64,000 nt of DNA from Streptococcus sp. DTU_2020_1001019_1_SI_AUS_MUR_006. GTDB taxonomy: Bacteria; Bacillota; Bacilli; Lactobacillales; Streptococcaceae. The position numbers and the translations under genes are program-made. The DNA lies in assembly GCF_032340315.1 (NCBI RefSeq), contig NZ_CP135436.1:372001-436000 (forward strand), in the 5' to 3' direction. Under the pieces are notes generated by a model. It worked only from the letters and a program-made list of their open reading frames with translations. It did no database searches and was not told the DNA's origin. This document shows, piece by piece, positions 25,533 through 37,305 of this stretch (position 1 is the stretch's first letter; the number at the start of each line of letters is the position of its first letter).

Positions 25533-26350
25533 GATTGGTTCCCCACTAACTCTACGACTTTGGTATTCATTGAATCAGACTGAAGTTTGACTAACACCTC
25601 TCTTGTCAGATAGTCATTGCTATGCGTCACAGATTCGACCTCACCTACTGGAATGTCAGTAGCATTAAAATTACCAAGACCACCAGTTACTACCTTGTCT
25701 CCTTGACTGATATCACTACTACTATTTAACTGGCTTATTTTAAGCAAGTCTTTTTCTTTGTCGTACCCAATGATAATACCATATATACTAGTAGAACCGT
25801 GCTGAATTTTAACGGAGATTTTCTCCGTATTTTCCGCGTTGGTCAATAAGTTGACCACAGTAGAGTTATCTTCAATCTTTCCCACGCTTCCAATCAGTCC
25901 CCCACCAGCAATCACAAGCATATTACTGGTCACGCCTTGTTGAGAACCTGCATCAATTGTCAACTCTTGTTTCCAGGTTGCAGGAGTTCTCATGATGACG
26001 TCAGAAGCAATTAACTTGGTTGCACTCAATTTTGACTTCATATCCAATAACTGACGTAGTTGCTCATTTTCTTCCTTCAAACTTTCTGCTTCATTCGTTT
26101 CCTTCTTCATCTGATAGAGTTCTTTTTTGAGAGTTTCATTCTCGTTATAGGTTCTGGTCAAACGACCTAAATCAGATTTTACGGAAGAAAGCCATTGAAA
26201 AGGCTTTTGCACTATTCTATCGACTAATGAAATGCCATCTCCAGCTTTTGTTACAACTGCACTTGATTGTGTTGTTACTAAAAAAACGGATACTACTAAT
26301 ACAACGACAAATAGAACAATGATATATTTTGATTTTTTAAAACGGTTCAT
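25529..26350 (-). CDS. mreC: cell shape protein MreC
   Basis: Membrane-anchored periplasm-facing scaffold, 273 aa. One TM helix (about 9-29), coiled-coil (about 65-108), then the MreC beta domains with VIMRTPATWKQELTIDAGSQ, GGGLIGSVGKIEDNSTVVNL and GDKVVTGGLG. It belongs to the mreCD pair, 21 bp after ecfT on the same strand. Confidence 0.95.
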   Translation of the reverse strand: MNRFKKSKYIIVLFVVVLVVSVFLVTTQSSAVVTKAGDGISLVDRIVQKPFQWLSSVKSDLGRLTRTYNENETLKKELYQMKKETNEAESLKEENEQLRQLLDMKSKLSATKLIASDVIMRTPATWKQELTIDAGSQQGVTSNMLVIAGGGLIGSVGKIEDNSTVVNLLTNAENTEKISVKIQHGSTSIYGIIIGYDKEKDLLKISQLNSSSDISQGDKVVTGGLGNFNATDIPVGEVESVTHSNDYLTREVLVKLQSDSMNTKVVELVGNQS

Positions 26351-26371
26351 ACCTCTACCTTATATTACATT

Positions 26372-27166
26372 CTAAGATTTTAGCAAAAATAGAATTGCAC
26401 CCAATACACAAACAAATAATAGCGCTATACTGTCTCTGTTCATCCAATTTAACTGTCGATACTGGCTACGTCCATTACCACCTTGATAGCCTCTAGCTTC
26501 CATGGCTGTAGCAAGAGAATCCGCTCGTTTCAAACTTGTAGCGAACAAAGGAATCAAAATAGGAATCATAGCCTTAACCTTTTGAATTACATTACCTTCT
26601 CCAAAATCAACACCACGCGCCTTTTGAGCATTCATAATTCGAATCGTATCATCCATCAAGGTTGGCACAAAACGTAAACTCATTGACAACATGAGTCCAA
26701 TCTCATGAACTGGAACCTTAAATCTTTTTAAAGGTCCAAGCAAGGATTCAACCGCTGTTGCCAAGCTCAATGGCATGGTTGTCAAAGTAAGCAAGGTTGA
26801 GAAAAAGATAATCAACACAAAACGACAAAAAATAATTCCTGCCTGCTCAATACCATAGCTTGTAATTTTTATAAATCCCATCTCGAACAAGACTTGACCA
26901 CCAGAGATAAAGAACAGTTGAAAAAGGGTTGTAAAAGCAATCAGAAAAAACATAGATCGCAATCCTTTTATAAAAAAAGATAAGGGAACTGCTGATAAAA
27001 CGACAAATATGCCTGTTGCAATGAAGAGTATGAGATTTGTAATTGGATTATTGGCCCAAAAAGCGATGATGATCAATAAAATCATTGCTACTAACTTACT
27101 ACGAGGATCCAAACGATGAATAATCGAATTTCCTGGTATGTATCGACCTAAAATCATATTATCCAT
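26372..27166 (-). CDS. ecfT: ECF transporter transmembrane subunit EcfT
   Basis: Common membrane subunit of group II ECF vitamin transporters, 264 aa, with about six TM helices and the coupling motif [23 protein letters not shown] (around 163-185; ARG box), plus AMEARGY. It overlaps ecfA2 by 8 bases and acts with both EcfA ATPases; S components are encoded elsewhere. Confidence 0.93.
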   Translation of the reverse strand: MDNMILGRYIPGNSIIHRLDPRSKLVAMILLIIIAFWANNPITNLILFIATGIFVVLSAVPLSFFIKGLRSMFFLIAFTTLFQLFFISGGQVLFEMGFIKITSYGIEQAGIIFCRFVLIIFFSTLLTLTTMPLSLATAVESLLGPLKRFKVPVHEIGLMLSMSLRFVPTLMDDTIRIMNAQKARGVDFGEGNVIQKVKAMIPILIPLFATSLKRADSLATAMEARGYQGGNGRSQYRQLNWMNRDSIALLFVCVLGAILFLLKS

Positions 27167-27998
27167 TGATAAACTCCTTAAACTCCTCTATCGTTATCGG
27201 CAATTGTTTGAAAGAAATTCCTCTGTCAACTAGCCTTTGAGCAAATCGTGTGATTTTAGGAACACCCAATTGGATTTTTTCCATAAATTCGACATTTTGA
27301 AAGACAAGACTTGGCTTCCCACCCTTAACTAGTTTCCCTTTTTCCATCACATAAACTTGGTCAGCAAATTCGGCCACATCATCCATAAGGTGGGTTACTA
27401 GAACAATTGTTATGCCATCTTGATGAAGCTTTTTAAACAAGGCCATCAACTCTTTTCGACCAATTGGATCCAAACCAGCTGTTGGTTCGTCTAAGACCAA
27501 AATGCTAGGCTCCATCGCCAAAATTCCAGCAATAGCAACCCGCCTCATTTGTCCACCTGAGAGTTCAAATGGACTTCGTTCAAAGAGTGATTCATCGATT
27601 CCTACTAAAGCTAGTTTTTCACGCGCAATAGCTTCTGCCTCTTCTACAGAAACTCCAAAATTTTGAGGTCCAAAAGCCACATCTTTTAGGACAGTTTCCT
27701 CAAAAATTTGGTTCTCTGCAAACTGAAATACCAAGCCCACTTGTTTGCGAATTTGACGAATTTGCTTATTGACGGATGTTGGTGTAATCAATGTATCAAA
27801 GACACGAACACTTCCCTTTGTAGGGACCAACAAACCATTCAAGAGTTGTAGAATTGTAGATTTCCCACTTCCTGTATGCCCAATAATCGCAGTATAAGAG
27901 CCATCCTCTATTGACAAACTGACGTCGGACAAGGCAGCTGAGGCAAACGGCGTTCCTTCTTGATACGTATAACTAACATTGTCTAGAATAATTCCCAT
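27159..27998 (-). CDS. ecfA2: ECF transporter ATPase EcfA2
   Basis: ABC ATPase of 279 aa. Walker [15 protein letters not shown] (about 39-52), Q-loop [11 protein letters not shown], signature [14 protein letters not shown], Walker [14 protein letters not shown] and H-loop VTHLMDD. It pairs with EcfA1 below EcfT. It overlaps ecfA1 by 16 bases and ecfT by 8, so the three are co-translated. Confidence 0.95.
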   Translation of the reverse strand: MGIILDNVSYTYQEGTPFASAALSDVSLSIEDGSYTAIIGHTGSGKSTILQLLNGLLVPTKGSVRVFDTLITPTSVNKQIRQIRKQVGLVFQFAENQIFEETVLKDVAFGPQNFGVSVEEAEAIAREKLALVGIDESLFERSPFELSGGQMRRVAIAGILAMEPSILVLDEPTAGLDPIGRKELMALFKKLHQDGITIVLVTHLMDDVAEFADQVYVMEKGKLVKGGKPSLVFQNVEFMEKIQLGVPKITRFAQRLVDRGISFKQLPITIEEFKEFING

Positions 27999-28810
27999 AA
28001 AGCCTCCTCGAGCTCCTCCTCGGTCAGGTAGTGCTCTGGTAATTTCAAGCCACTAGTACGTAGCGAATCTTTTAATTGGTTGACAAAGGGTTGATCTAAG
28101 CCAATTTGATCTAAATCCGATCTAGAAAATAACTCTCTAGGAGTGCTAGTTGACTCGACTTCTCCTTTTTTCATCACTAAAACTCTGTCACTCATGGCCA
28201 CCTCATCCAGATCATGCGTAATGGAGATGACTGTCATCTGATGGTCTTTGCGAATCTTCTGGACTATATTAATCAACTCTAATCGTCCCTCAGGGTCCAA
28301 CATACTTGTAGCCTCATCCAAGATTAAAATATCTGGTCGCAGAGCAACAACACCTGCAATAGCTACTCTCTGCTTCTGACCTCCTGACAAGCGAGCTGGT
28401 TCCTTTTTAACAAATTCGGCCATACCAACCAATGATAAAGCCTCAGAAACGCGTTTCTTCATCTCTTCAAGTGGGATTCCTTGATTTTCCAGTCCAAAAG
28501 CAACGTCGTCTTCAACAGTTGCTCCTACGAATTGGTTATCAGGATTTTGAAAGACCATACCAATCTTACGTCTTTTTTCCCAAACATTTTCTGGAGTTAG
28601 GCAATCACCGTCTATCCAAATTTCTCCAGATTCAGCCTCGAGCAAACCATCAATCAAGCGAACTGTCGTTGATTTACCACTACCATTATGACCAACGATT
28701 GACAACCATTCTCCACGTTTCACGTGAAACGAAATGTTATGAACATCATAATGTTCTTGATCTGCCTGATATCGAAAAGACAGGTCTTTTATCTCAATAA
28801 TCGATTCCAT
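27983..28810 (-). CDS. ecfA1: ECF transporter ATPase EcfA1
   Basis: ABC ATPase of 275 aa. Walker [15 protein letters not shown] (about 39-52), Q-loop [11 protein letters not shown], signature [14 protein letters not shown], Walker [14 protein letters not shown] and H-loop SITHDLDE. It is 2 bp from pgsA. A parS site lies inside the coding region at codons for SFHVKR (28716-28731). Confidence 0.95.
   Translation of the reverse strand: MESIIEIKDLSFRYQADQEHYDVHNISFHVKRGEWLSIVGHNGSGKSTTVRLIDGLLEAESGEIWIDGDCLTPENVWEKRRKIGMVFQNPDNQFVGATVEDDVAFGLENQGIPLEEMKKRVSEALSLVGMAEFVKKEPARLSGGQKQRVAIAGVVALRPDILILDEATSMLDPEGRLELINIVQKIRKDHQMTVISITHDLDEVAMSDRVLVMKKGEVESTSTPRELFSRSDLDQIGLDQPFVNQLKDSLRTSGLKLPEHYLTEEELEEALWELF
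28716..28731. promoter_or_regulatory. parS site (ParB binding) inside ecfA1
   Basis: CGTTTCACGTGAAACG contains the perfect 14-bp core GTTTCACGTGAAAC of the bacterial parS palindrome; the two outermost bases differ from TGTTTCACGTGAAACA. Confidence 0.88.
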
Positions 28811-28812
28811 AT

Positions 28813-29352
28813 CTAACGAAAGGTTCCTTTAAACAAATATGCGCTTCCCTTGAAATAATCATAACCAGAATAAACTGTGAAGAACAAGGCAATATAAAGA
28901 GTTATCTGACCAAGCACATTCCAGTGAAGTAGTAAAAATATTATCGCAAACATCTGACTAAATGTCTTGATTTTTCCAGGCATGGCAGCAGCTAGAACGG
29001 TACCTCCTGTTTCAACTAAGAGCAGGCGCAAACCAGTGACAGCAAGTTCACGACAAATAATTATTGCTACCACCCAAGCTGGTGCCATCTTTAGACCAAC
29101 CAACATAATAAAGGCTGACATGACCAATAATTTATCAGCCATTGGATCTGCAAACTTTCCGAAATTACTAACCACTTGCCATTTTCTAGCTAAATAACCA
29201 TCTAGATAGTCAGTGATACTGGCAATAGCAAAAATAACTGCTGCTATTTTATGTAACACAGGAGATGGTCCAACTGATAGAAGGAGAATAAAAATCGGAA
29301 TAAATAAAATTCTACCAAGCGTAAGCATATTAGGAATATTCTCTTTTTTCAT
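28813..29352 (-). CDS. pgsA: phosphatidylglycerophosphate synthase
   Basis: Membrane CDP-diacylglycerol:glycerol-3-phosphate phosphatidyltransferase, 179 aa, the first committed step to phosphatidylglycerol. The CDP-alcohol transferase signature DYLDGYLARKWQVVSNFGKF followed by ADPMADKLL (about 43-71) is intact. Four or so TM helices. It lies 12 bp after rodZ and 2 bp before ecfA1. Confidence 0.95.
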   Translation of the reverse strand: MKKENIPNMLTLGRILFIPIFILLLSVGPSPVLHKIAAVIFAIASITDYLDGYLARKWQVVSNFGKFADPMADKLLVMSAFIMLVGLKMAPAWVVAIIICRELAVTGLRLLLVETGGTVLAAAMPGKIKTFSQMFAIIFLLLHWNVLGQITLYIALFFTVYSGYDYFKGSAYLFKGTFR

Positions 29353-29364
29353 GTTATCCTTCCT

Positions 29365-30189
29365 TTAGTTTGAACTTAATGTTAGAGTAATCCAACCAGT
29401 TTGACCAGTTAATTTTGAAGTGTCAATTTCCTTATTATCAATTTTCACTGACACTCCTTTAACAACACCCAATGTTATGGTTACTGGAGATCCTTTAGAA
29501 ATGGTTGTTTTAGCTATTTTATTATTAGGTTCAAGAGTCACTCCTCCTGCTAAATCAGTATCCGAAACACTAATCCAACTTGCTGCATCTGTTACAGATA
29601 ATTGAAGATCCGCAGAATCTTTAAATGTCTTATATTCCACTGATAAAGCATCTCCCTGACCTGAAACAGTCAAAGTAGTTGCCTCACTCGAACTTGATGA
29701 ATTAGTAGCTTGACTACTACTTGATGCTACACTACTAGAGCTACTTGTTGAACTCACAACACTATAAGTTGCTGCAGAAGACGCAGTTGGTTGGGTTTTA
29801 ATATAATTCCACACATAGTAGGTTACAAAAATTAAAATTGATAAAGAAAAAAGAACAAAGTAAAATAGCGGGAGAAATGAATTTTTCTTTCGATTAGACC
29901 GTCTACGTCCTGAAAGTTCAATCTCATCTACATCAACTTCTTCATAAGTAATCATACTTCCCGAATCATAGGCATCTAGAACGATATTTTCATCTAATTC
30001 AACAGCCCAAGCATACTTTCTCAAAAATGAACGAGCATAAAAAGTACTCGGTAGTTTGTCAAAATCATCTGACTCCATTGCCTCCAACAAATCCAGCTGA
30101 ATATCTGTCTTTCTGTGCAATTCCTCTAAGCTCAGTCCTTGGTTAATCCTTGCAAGGCGTAAGACCTCGCCAATTGTTTTTTTTCTCAT
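29365..30189 (-). CDS. rodZ: RodZ-like cell-shape protein
   Basis: Helix-turn-helix membrane protein, 274 aa from the start chosen. Cytoplasmic Cro-type HTH (1-70, TIGEVLRLARINQGLSLEELH), basic stretch RRRSNRKKN, one TM helix (about 105-128), Ser-rich linker (about 140-170) and an extracellular DUF4115-type domain. The frame has an earlier ATG at 30198, but that codon touches the AAGGA sequence; 30189 is spaced 9 bases from it. Confidence 0.9.
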   Translation of the reverse strand: MRKKTIGEVLRLARINQGLSLEELHRKTDIQLDLLEAMESDDFDKLPSTFYARSFLRKYAWAVELDENIVLDAYDSGSMITYEEVDVDEIELSGRRRSNRKKNSFLPLFYFVLFSLSILIFVTYYVWNYIKTQPTASSAATYSVVSSTSSSSSVASSSSQATNSSSSSEATTLTVSGQGDALSVEYKTFKDSADLQLSVTDAASWISVSDTDLAGGVTLEPNNKIAKTTISKGSPVTITLGVVKGVSVKIDNKEIDTSKLTGQTGWITLTLSSN

Positions 30190-30226
30190 ACTTAACATTC
30201 CTTCTTTCTAGTGTATTTTCTAGCGA

Positions 30227-31510
30227 TTATATCGGAAAAATTGTACAATCAATCATATCGCTATTATCTATCAAATCATGTCCTGCTTCTAGAACATCCT
30301 CAAGAGTAATTTCCTGCAAAAGTTTAGGAAGGTCAAACAGGGTAGAACCTGTATCGGTTGGATGATACTGAGTGGCAATGTATTCTAGGGAATCCATACT
30401 ATGAAGAAATTCTCCATACATCTCAGTTTTCACAATATCCAAGTGATCCTCAGTTACATCCTCATCTTTCATAAAATTGCGAATAGCTTTACGAAATTGA
30501 TGAGAAAGTGCCACAGGTTCCTTTGTATCCATTGTTAATATCACAAAATGGAAACGAGGATCAACTTCTATTTCTAGAGACAGGGAAGCATCCAGTTTAC
30601 CTGTCTCATATAATTTTTGAAATCTTTGTGAAGTCCAACCAAACATCATTGTAAACAACAATTTCAATAAAAGATGATAACGATACTGATCTCGACTTCC
30701 GATATCTTCATTTCCTCTAATACCGATTGCTAGTTTTGGAGAAGCCACGTCCATCCGTAAACTTTCAGTAGTCTTTACAGGATGTAAAGGTATTTTTTCT
30801 CTCTTAAACTCATGTTTTTTTTCTTGAGGATGAGATTTCTTAGCAAAATAATCTTCAAGGAGTTCAAAATCAAAATTCCCCACTAAAAAGATATTACTAT
30901 TGACAGGTCTGTAAAACTCTTTAAAGTTCTCTTTTAAATCCTCCAAACAAATAGCATCAATAGAGTTTTCACTACCAACAATATCTGAAGCTAAAGAACT
31001 TTCTGGATAGAGATTTGCCAAAGTCTTGAAAAATAGACAAGAATCCGGATCATCCTGATACATTTCTCTTTCCTGTTGAATGATATCCTTTTCGCGTTCC
31101 ACAGATTCTTCAGTCATATTGAAAGTAGTGACAAGTTCTTCTAGCAAATCTAAACACTCTAGAACATTTTCAGAAGTCGAGAAAAGATAGCTAGTGTTCG
31201 TAAAGCTCGTAAAGGCATTACTTTCAGCACCCAACTCTGTAAAAGCTGCCATAACATCTCCAGAATCTTCTCTTTCAAAAAGCTTATGTTCTAAGAAATG
31301 AGCGATTCCTTGTGGATATTGTTGTAAGTCCTTATCATCCACTGTAAACCTTGTGTCAACAGAACCGACTTGGACACTTACAACGCCATAAACCTCGTTA
31401 AAGTCCTTTTTAGGTAGTAAAGTAACTGTCAAACCATTTTCTAATCTAGTTTGATACAAAGTTTCTTTTACAGCAGGATAATATTTCTTTTGAAAAGTAG
31501 GTCTGGTCAT
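30227..31510 (-). CDS. M16 family zinc peptidase, YmfH-like
   Basis: 427-aa insulinase-type peptidase. The zinc motif HFLEH (in GIAHFLEHKLFE, about 68-79) is intact, followed downstream by the helix with EREKDIIQQEREMYQDDP that supplies the third ligand. No signal peptide. It overlaps the start of its partner gene by 4 bases, and the two probably form a heterodimer. The substrate is unknown. Confidence 0.88.
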   Translation of the reverse strand: MTRPTFQKKYYPAVKETLYQTRLENGLTVTLLPKKDFNEVYGVVSVQVGSVDTRFTVDDKDLQQYPQGIAHFLEHKLFEREDSGDVMAAFTELGAESNAFTSFTNTSYLFSTSENVLECLDLLEELVTTFNMTEESVEREKDIIQQEREMYQDDPDSCLFFKTLANLYPESSLASDIVGSENSIDAICLEDLKENFKEFYRPVNSNIFLVGNFDFELLEDYFAKKSHPQEKKHEFKREKIPLHPVKTTESLRMDVASPKLAIGIRGNEDIGSRDQYRYHLLLKLLFTMMFGWTSQRFQKLYETGKLDASLSLEIEVDPRFHFVILTMDTKEPVALSHQFRKAIRNFMKDEDVTEDHLDIVKTEMYGEFLHSMDSLEYIATQYHPTDTGSTLFDLPKLLQEITLEDVLEAGHDLIDNSDMIDCTIFPI

Positions 31511-32757
31511 TCTGCTCCTTCCATAAAATAAATAGCCTGCAACTTAAAACTGTTTGCTGCTTCACAAATTGCTTCTCTATCAACTTGTTCAAGCTTATCG
31601 ATTAAAGATTTTGTGTCAAGATTCGCCTTCCCAAAAAAAGTTGACAGATAATATTTATCGACGATAGAATCTTGATTATCCTGAGCAAGTAGTAAGGATC
31701 GACGAATCATTTGTTTGGTCTGATCAATTTCCTTATCTGTAAACTTGCCATTTTTTATGTCAAGTAACTGATGATTCATCAATTTTCTTACTTTGTTTCG
31801 ATTTTGCCGATCAATTCCAGCAAACAATCGTAAAAATCCACTAAAGAGATCCAAATGACTTGATACCGTATAGGCCAGTCCTTCTTTTTCTCGCACTTGG
31901 GTAAATAGTTTCGAATGAGGAAAGGCTCCTAACAGACCATTGACAAGAAGCACTGCCATCTGTTCTTCATCACCATATACTACTGAACTATGGTAGCCCA
32001 TCTCTAAAACAGACTGTCCTAATCTCTTTCTAACAATACCTTCTCTAAGAACATTAGAATAGGGTTGCTGATATTGAATGTTTACAGCTAATTTACGACC
32101 TGTTAAAGGAAATTTATGTAAAAACTCTAAAACTTCAATTTCATTAAAATCCCCTAAGAAGAAAATATCTATTTGGTCTTCTTTTAGCATTTTTTGATAG
32201 CTTGAAAAACATGTTTCTGGAGTCTCTTCTGAAATTCTAGAAATCAAATCTTTAGGAACTAGCTGCATTGATTCTTCTTGGAAAAACAATTGATCTAACT
32301 CTTTATGTGCAAAGAAGAATGGGTCTTCCAATTCTGATTCTAGCCTTGATAAGATCTGTTTTTTCTCGATGTCAAAAGCATTTTTCTCAAATTCATCCTC
32401 ATCTGACAATGGTGTAAAAAGAACCTGGTGCAGTAATTCTAAAATTTGAGAAGTTAATACATTTTTCTTACTTAAAAATTCATCACGCACATAGGAAATA
32501 CTCAAATCCACAAGATGACTTTGTCCTCTTCGATAGGCGTGCGCTGACAAATCAGTTCCATACAAGGTTGCTAAACGTTTTCGAAACAGTTGTGCAGTTG
32601 GATAACTTTGGTTGGCAGTTTCAAGCATACTGGCACTTAACATGCGACTTGAAATTGAATCCAAAGACAATGGAGCTGTGAAACGCACAGTAATTTTATT
32701 AGTTTTAAATTTTTTTGATTGGATAAAATGCACTGCAATTCCAGGTACTAACTCCAT
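31507..32757 (-). CDS. M16 family peptidase-like protein, YmfF-like (no HxxEH)
   Basis: 416-aa M16-fold protein. No HXXEH zinc motif is visible in the N-terminal half, which suggests it is the non-catalytic partner of the following gene. It keeps the C-terminal substrate-loop part (FTQVREKEGLAYTVSSHLDLF). AAGGAGGTAAGCG gives a strong start. An extended -10 (TGGTATAAT) stands at 32785-32793. Confidence 0.85.
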   Translation of the reverse strand: MELVPGIAVHFIQSKKFKTNKITVRFTAPLSLDSISSRMLSASMLETANQSYPTAQLFRKRLATLYGTDLSAHAYRRGQSHLVDLSISYVRDEFLSKKNVLTSQILELLHQVLFTPLSDEDEFEKNAFDIEKKQILSRLESELEDPFFFAHKELDQLFFQEESMQLVPKDLISRISEETPETCFSSYQKMLKEDQIDIFFLGDFNEIEVLEFLHKFPLTGRKLAVNIQYQQPYSNVLREGIVRKRLGQSVLEMGYHSSVVYGDEEQMAVLLVNGLLGAFPHSKLFTQVREKEGLAYTVSSHLDLFSGFLRLFAGIDRQNRNKVRKLMNHQLLDIKNGKFTDKEIDQTKQMIRRSLLLAQDNQDSIVDKYYLSTFFGKANLDTKSLIDKLEQVDREAICEAANSFKLQAIYFMEGAE

Positions 32758-32784
32758 CGCTTACCTCCTTCTACATAGAGTTCT

Positions 32785-32793
32785 ATTATACCA
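32785..32793 (-). promoter_or_regulatory. extended -10 of the M16-rodZ-pgsA-ecf transcript
   Basis: TGGTATAAT on minus, 28 bp before the first M16 gene. Confidence 0.68.
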
Positions 32794-32889
32794 TGAAAAG
32801 AGAAATTTTTCTTGTTCTCTTTACCCCTTTTAGAATTAAAATCGCTTTCATTTCTAACGAATTTACCTCTGCCATTTCAAGGTAAAATA

Positions 32890-32898
32890 TGGTATAAT
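32890..32898 (+). promoter_or_regulatory. extended -10 of yaaA-recF
   Basis: TGGTATAAT, 21 bp before the yaaA ATG; GAGGTGAACT follows as ribosome site. Confidence 0.7.
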
Positions 32899-32918
32899 AC
32901 CAAAGATTGAGGTGAACT

Positions 32919-33287
32919 ATGGAATACAAATTATTTGAAGAATTTATCACTCTCCAAGCTCTCTTGAAAGAACTTGGTATTATACACAGTGGCGGAGCTA
33001 TTAAATCCTTTTTAGCTGAGCATCATGTCTACTTTAATGGGGAATTAGAAAATCGTCGTGGGAAAAAAGTAAGAATCGGAGACTCTATCGACATTCCTGA
33101 CATGAAAATCCAAATCATTCTGACGCAACCGAGCTTAGAAGAACAGGAAGAATATGTCAAAGAAAAACTTGAGAAAGAACGTGTGGCTAAACTTGTTAAA
33201 GAAATGAATAAGACGGCCAAAAAAAATCCAACAAAAAAGACCCAGAAAGCTGAAACAAAAACTGCACCACGTTTCCCAGGTAGATAA
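32919..33287 (+). CDS. yaaA: S4-domain RNA-binding protein YaaA
   Basis: 122-aa protein with an S4 domain (about 8-70: [36 protein letters not shown]) and a basic tail [18 protein letters not shown]. YaaA relatives lie next to recF across Firmicutes; their role is thought to be linked to the ribosome but is unsettled. It is 2 bp from recF. Confidence 0.88.
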   Translation: MEYKLFEEFITLQALLKELGIIHSGGAIKSFLAEHHVYFNGELENRRGKKVRIGDSIDIPDMKIQIILTQPSLEEQEEYVKEKLEKERVAKLVKEMNKTAKKNPTKKTQKAETKTAPRFPGR

Positions 33288-33289
33288 GT

Positions 33290-34381
33290 ATGTGGCTAAA
33301 AAACTTATCCATCAAGCAATTTAGAAACTATCAGGATACTGAGATTGAATTTAATCCTAAATTGAATGTATTTGTTGGTCGAAATGCACAAGGAAAAACC
33401 AATCTTCTGGAAAGTATTTACTTTTTAGCTTTAACTAGAAGTCATCGGACAAAGACAGACAAGAATTTAATTCAATTTGAAAAAGAACAACTTCAAGTTT
33501 CTGGAATTCTTCAAAAACGAACGGCTACTGTTCCACTTGAGATTGACTTAACACCAAAAGGTCGGATTACTAAAGTCAATCACTTAAAGCAAGCTCGGCT
33601 ATCTGACTATATTGGACACATGAATGTTGTCCTATTTGCACCCGAAGATTTACAACTTGTCAAAGGAGCACCAGCTATCCGACGTAAGTTTATAGATATG
33701 GAACTGGGACAGATTAAACCAATTTACTTGTCAGACTTGTCAAGCTACAATCATGTGCTTAAACAAAGAAATACCTACTTAAAGTCAGCAAATCATATCG
33801 ACGAGACATTTTTATCTGTTCTCGATGAACAGCTGGTCGACTACGGTTGTCGAGTGATGATTCACAGAGCAGAATTTATCAAAAAAATGGAGTCTTTTGG
33901 TCGTAAAAAGCACTTTGATATCTCAGACCAATTGGAAGAGTTGTCAATACGTTATCAACCATCTGTAAACTTTACTGACAAGGAACACCTAGCAGAATCT
34001 TTCTATGCAGCTCTTCAAAAAAGTAGAGCAAGAGATTTATCTAAAAAGAATACTGGAGTTGGTCCTCATCGAGATGATATGATTTTCTTAATCAACGGTA
34101 TAGAAGCAAGTTTTGGCAGTCAAGGACAGCATCGTAGTCTTGTCCTCTCTATCAAACTAGCTGAAATTGAGTTGATGGAGAGTATTACCAAGGAAGCGCC
34201 TATTCTTTTACTTGACGATGTTATGAGTGAACTTGACAATAATCGTCAACTAAAATTATTAGAGACTATATCTCAAAACATTCAAACCTTTATTACTACA
34301 ACTAGTTTAGAGCATCTTCAGAACTTACCTGATAATCTCAGTGTATTTACAGTAAAAGATGGTCAATTGTCTGTAAACTAA
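33290..34381 (+). CDS. recF: DNA repair protein RecF
   Basis: SMC-like ATPase that loads RecA at gaps, 363 aa. Walker [16 protein letters not shown] (about 30-44), signature region [18 protein letters not shown], and Walker [13 protein letters not shown]. It is about 17 kb from dnaA-dnaN, the typical streptococcal separation of recF from the origin. It forms an operon with yaaA. Confidence 0.96.
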   Translation: MWLKNLSIKQFRNYQDTEIEFNPKLNVFVGRNAQGKTNLLESIYFLALTRSHRTKTDKNLIQFEKEQLQVSGILQKRTATVPLEIDLTPKGRITKVNHLKQARLSDYIGHMNVVLFAPEDLQLVKGAPAIRRKFIDMELGQIKPIYLSDLSSYNHVLKQRNTYLKSANHIDETFLSVLDEQLVDYGCRVMIHRAEFIKKMESFGRKKHFDISDQLEELSIRYQPSVNFTDKEHLAESFYAALQKSRARDLSKKNTGVGPHRDDMIFLINGIEASFGSQGQHRSLVLSIKLAEIELMESITKEAPILLLDDVMSELDNNRQLKLLETISQNIQTFITTTSLEHLQNLPDNLSVFTVKDGQLSVN

Positions 34382-34403
34382 GATTTACAATATTGTAAAC
34401 AAA

Positions 34404-34432
34404 AAAATCTCCTGTCAAACAGGAGATTTTTT
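34404..34432. terminator. bidirectional terminator recF / guaB
   Basis: AAATCTCCTGT, loop CAA, ACAGGAGATTT with T runs on both sides. It ends 2 bp before the guaB stop. Confidence 0.88.
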
Positions 34433-34433
34433 A

Positions 34434-35963
<1,530 letters not shown>

Positions 35964-35965
35964 CT

Positions 35966-35993
35966 ATCATACCATTCTATGAAAATTTGTCAA
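35966..35993 (-). promoter_or_regulatory. guaB promoter
   Basis: -35 TTGACA (35988-35993), 16 bp, -10 TATGAT (35966-35971). Confidence 0.75.
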
Positions 35994-36013
35994 TTATATT
36001 GATAATAGATAAT

Positions 36014-36056
36014 ATAAAAAAACTATCCCTTTAATTTTAAAGAAGAGATAGTTTTA
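36014..36056 (-). terminator. trpS terminator
   Basis: AAAACTATC and GATAGTTTT pair across a loop containing a TTTAAAATTAAA inner stem, then a T run on minus, 18 bp past the stop. Confidence 0.8.
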
Positions 36057-36074
36057 GAGTTCGTATTTTATCTA

Positions 36075-37100
36075 TTAATGAAAGTAATTTAGACCCATTG
36101 CTGATTTTACTTCTGATAGCGTTTGGCCAGCAACTTCTCGAGCTTTTTCACTACCTTTTTGTAACATATTATACACTTCACCCATATCTTTAGCATATTC
36201 TAGGCGACGTTCACGGATTGGACCAAGTTCACGTTCTAGGATTTCAAGTAGATACCGTTTTGTCTTAACATCACCTAGACCTCCACGTTGATAATGCTCT
36301 TTCATGTCAGCAATTTCTTGAGCATCTTCAGGACGTCCGAATACGTCTAAGTAATGGAAAACCATATTTCCTTCAATCTTACCTGGATCCTCAACACGAA
36401 TGTGATCTGGATCTGTATACATACTCATTACTTTCTTACGCAAAGTATCTGCATCATCTGACAAGTAGATACCATTATTAAGCGATTTAGACATTTTGGC
36501 ATTTCCATCAAGACCAGGTAAGCGACCTGCTCCTTCATTTTCAGGATAGATCCCTTCTGGCTCTACCAAAACATCACAATTGTAGGCATGGTTGAATGAA
36601 CGCACAATCTCACGCGTTTGTTCAATCATCGGTTTTTGGTCTGTACCTACAGGAACATAGTTAGCCTTAAAAGCTGTGATATCTGCTGCTTGAGCAATTG
36701 GATAAACTAAAAATCCAGTTGGAATACTTTCTCCAAATCCTTTCTGAGCAATTTCTGTCTTTACAGTAGGATTACGCTCCAGACGAGCCAAAGACACTAG
36801 ATTCATGTAATACATAGAAAGCTCTGCCAATTCTGGAATCTGGCTTTGAATGAAAATCGTTGATTTGTTAGGATCCAATCCCACTGCAAGATAGTCCAAA
36901 GCAACATTCCCAATAGACTCTACAATTGTTTGTGGATCTTTTGCATGGTCAGTTAAGGCTTGCTGGTCAGCCAAAAAAACAAACATGTCATATTTATCTT
37001 CTTGCTGTAATAAGACACGATTTTTTAAACTACCAACGTAGTGCCCAATATGTAATTTACCCGTTGGACGATCTCCTGTTAAAATAATGGGTTTATTCAT
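36075..37100 (-). CDS. trpS: tryptophanyl-tRNA synthetase
   Basis: Class I synthetase, 341 aa. HIGH motif [14 protein letters not shown] (about 12-25) and KMSKS motif [12 protein letters not shown] (about 202-213). AAAGGAGAATAAG precedes the ATG and a TATAAT lies at 37129-37134. No T-box leader is visible in the short upstream region. Confidence 0.97.
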   Translation of the reverse strand: MNKPIILTGDRPTGKLHIGHYVGSLKNRVLLQQEDKYDMFVFLADQQALTDHAKDPQTIVESIGNVALDYLAVGLDPNKSTIFIQSQIPELAELSMYYMNLVSLARLERNPTVKTEIAQKGFGESIPTGFLVYPIAQAADITAFKANYVPVGTDQKPMIEQTREIVRSFNHAYNCDVLVEPEGIYPENEGAGRLPGLDGNAKMSKSLNNGIYLSDDADTLRKKVMSMYTDPDHIRVEDPGKIEGNMVFHYLDVFGRPEDAQEIADMKEHYQRGGLGDVKTKRYLLEILERELGPIRERRLEYAKDMGEVYNMLQKGSEKAREVAGQTLSEVKSAMGLNYFH

Positions 37101-37209
37101 CTTATTCTCCTTTGATATGGTCCTTTCAATTATAGCATTTTTTTGATAAAAAGACAGATAATTTTTTTATCAAATAATTACGATTTCAACTCCTCAACCG
37201 TAAACTATC

Positions 37210-37226
37210 TGTAAACATGCTTTACA
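37210..37226. promoter_or_regulatory. palindrome TGTAAA-N5-TTTACA
   Basis: TGTAAACATGCTTTACA, in the trpS/ABC-F intergenic region, with a further GTAAAC 5' of it. The same 6-5-6 design recurs before parB (49699-49715). The binding protein is unknown. Confidence 0.45.
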
Positions 37227-37305
37227 AATAATTGACAGAGAAAAATTTGAATATTTGCTGATTTTCTAGTAGAATTATAGTATTACATATAATAGGAGAA
37301 AAAAA

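Noticed and set aside
32980..32988. TTATACACA, a DnaA-box match
   Set aside because: Single site inside yaaA coding sequence, with no partner box; probably chance.
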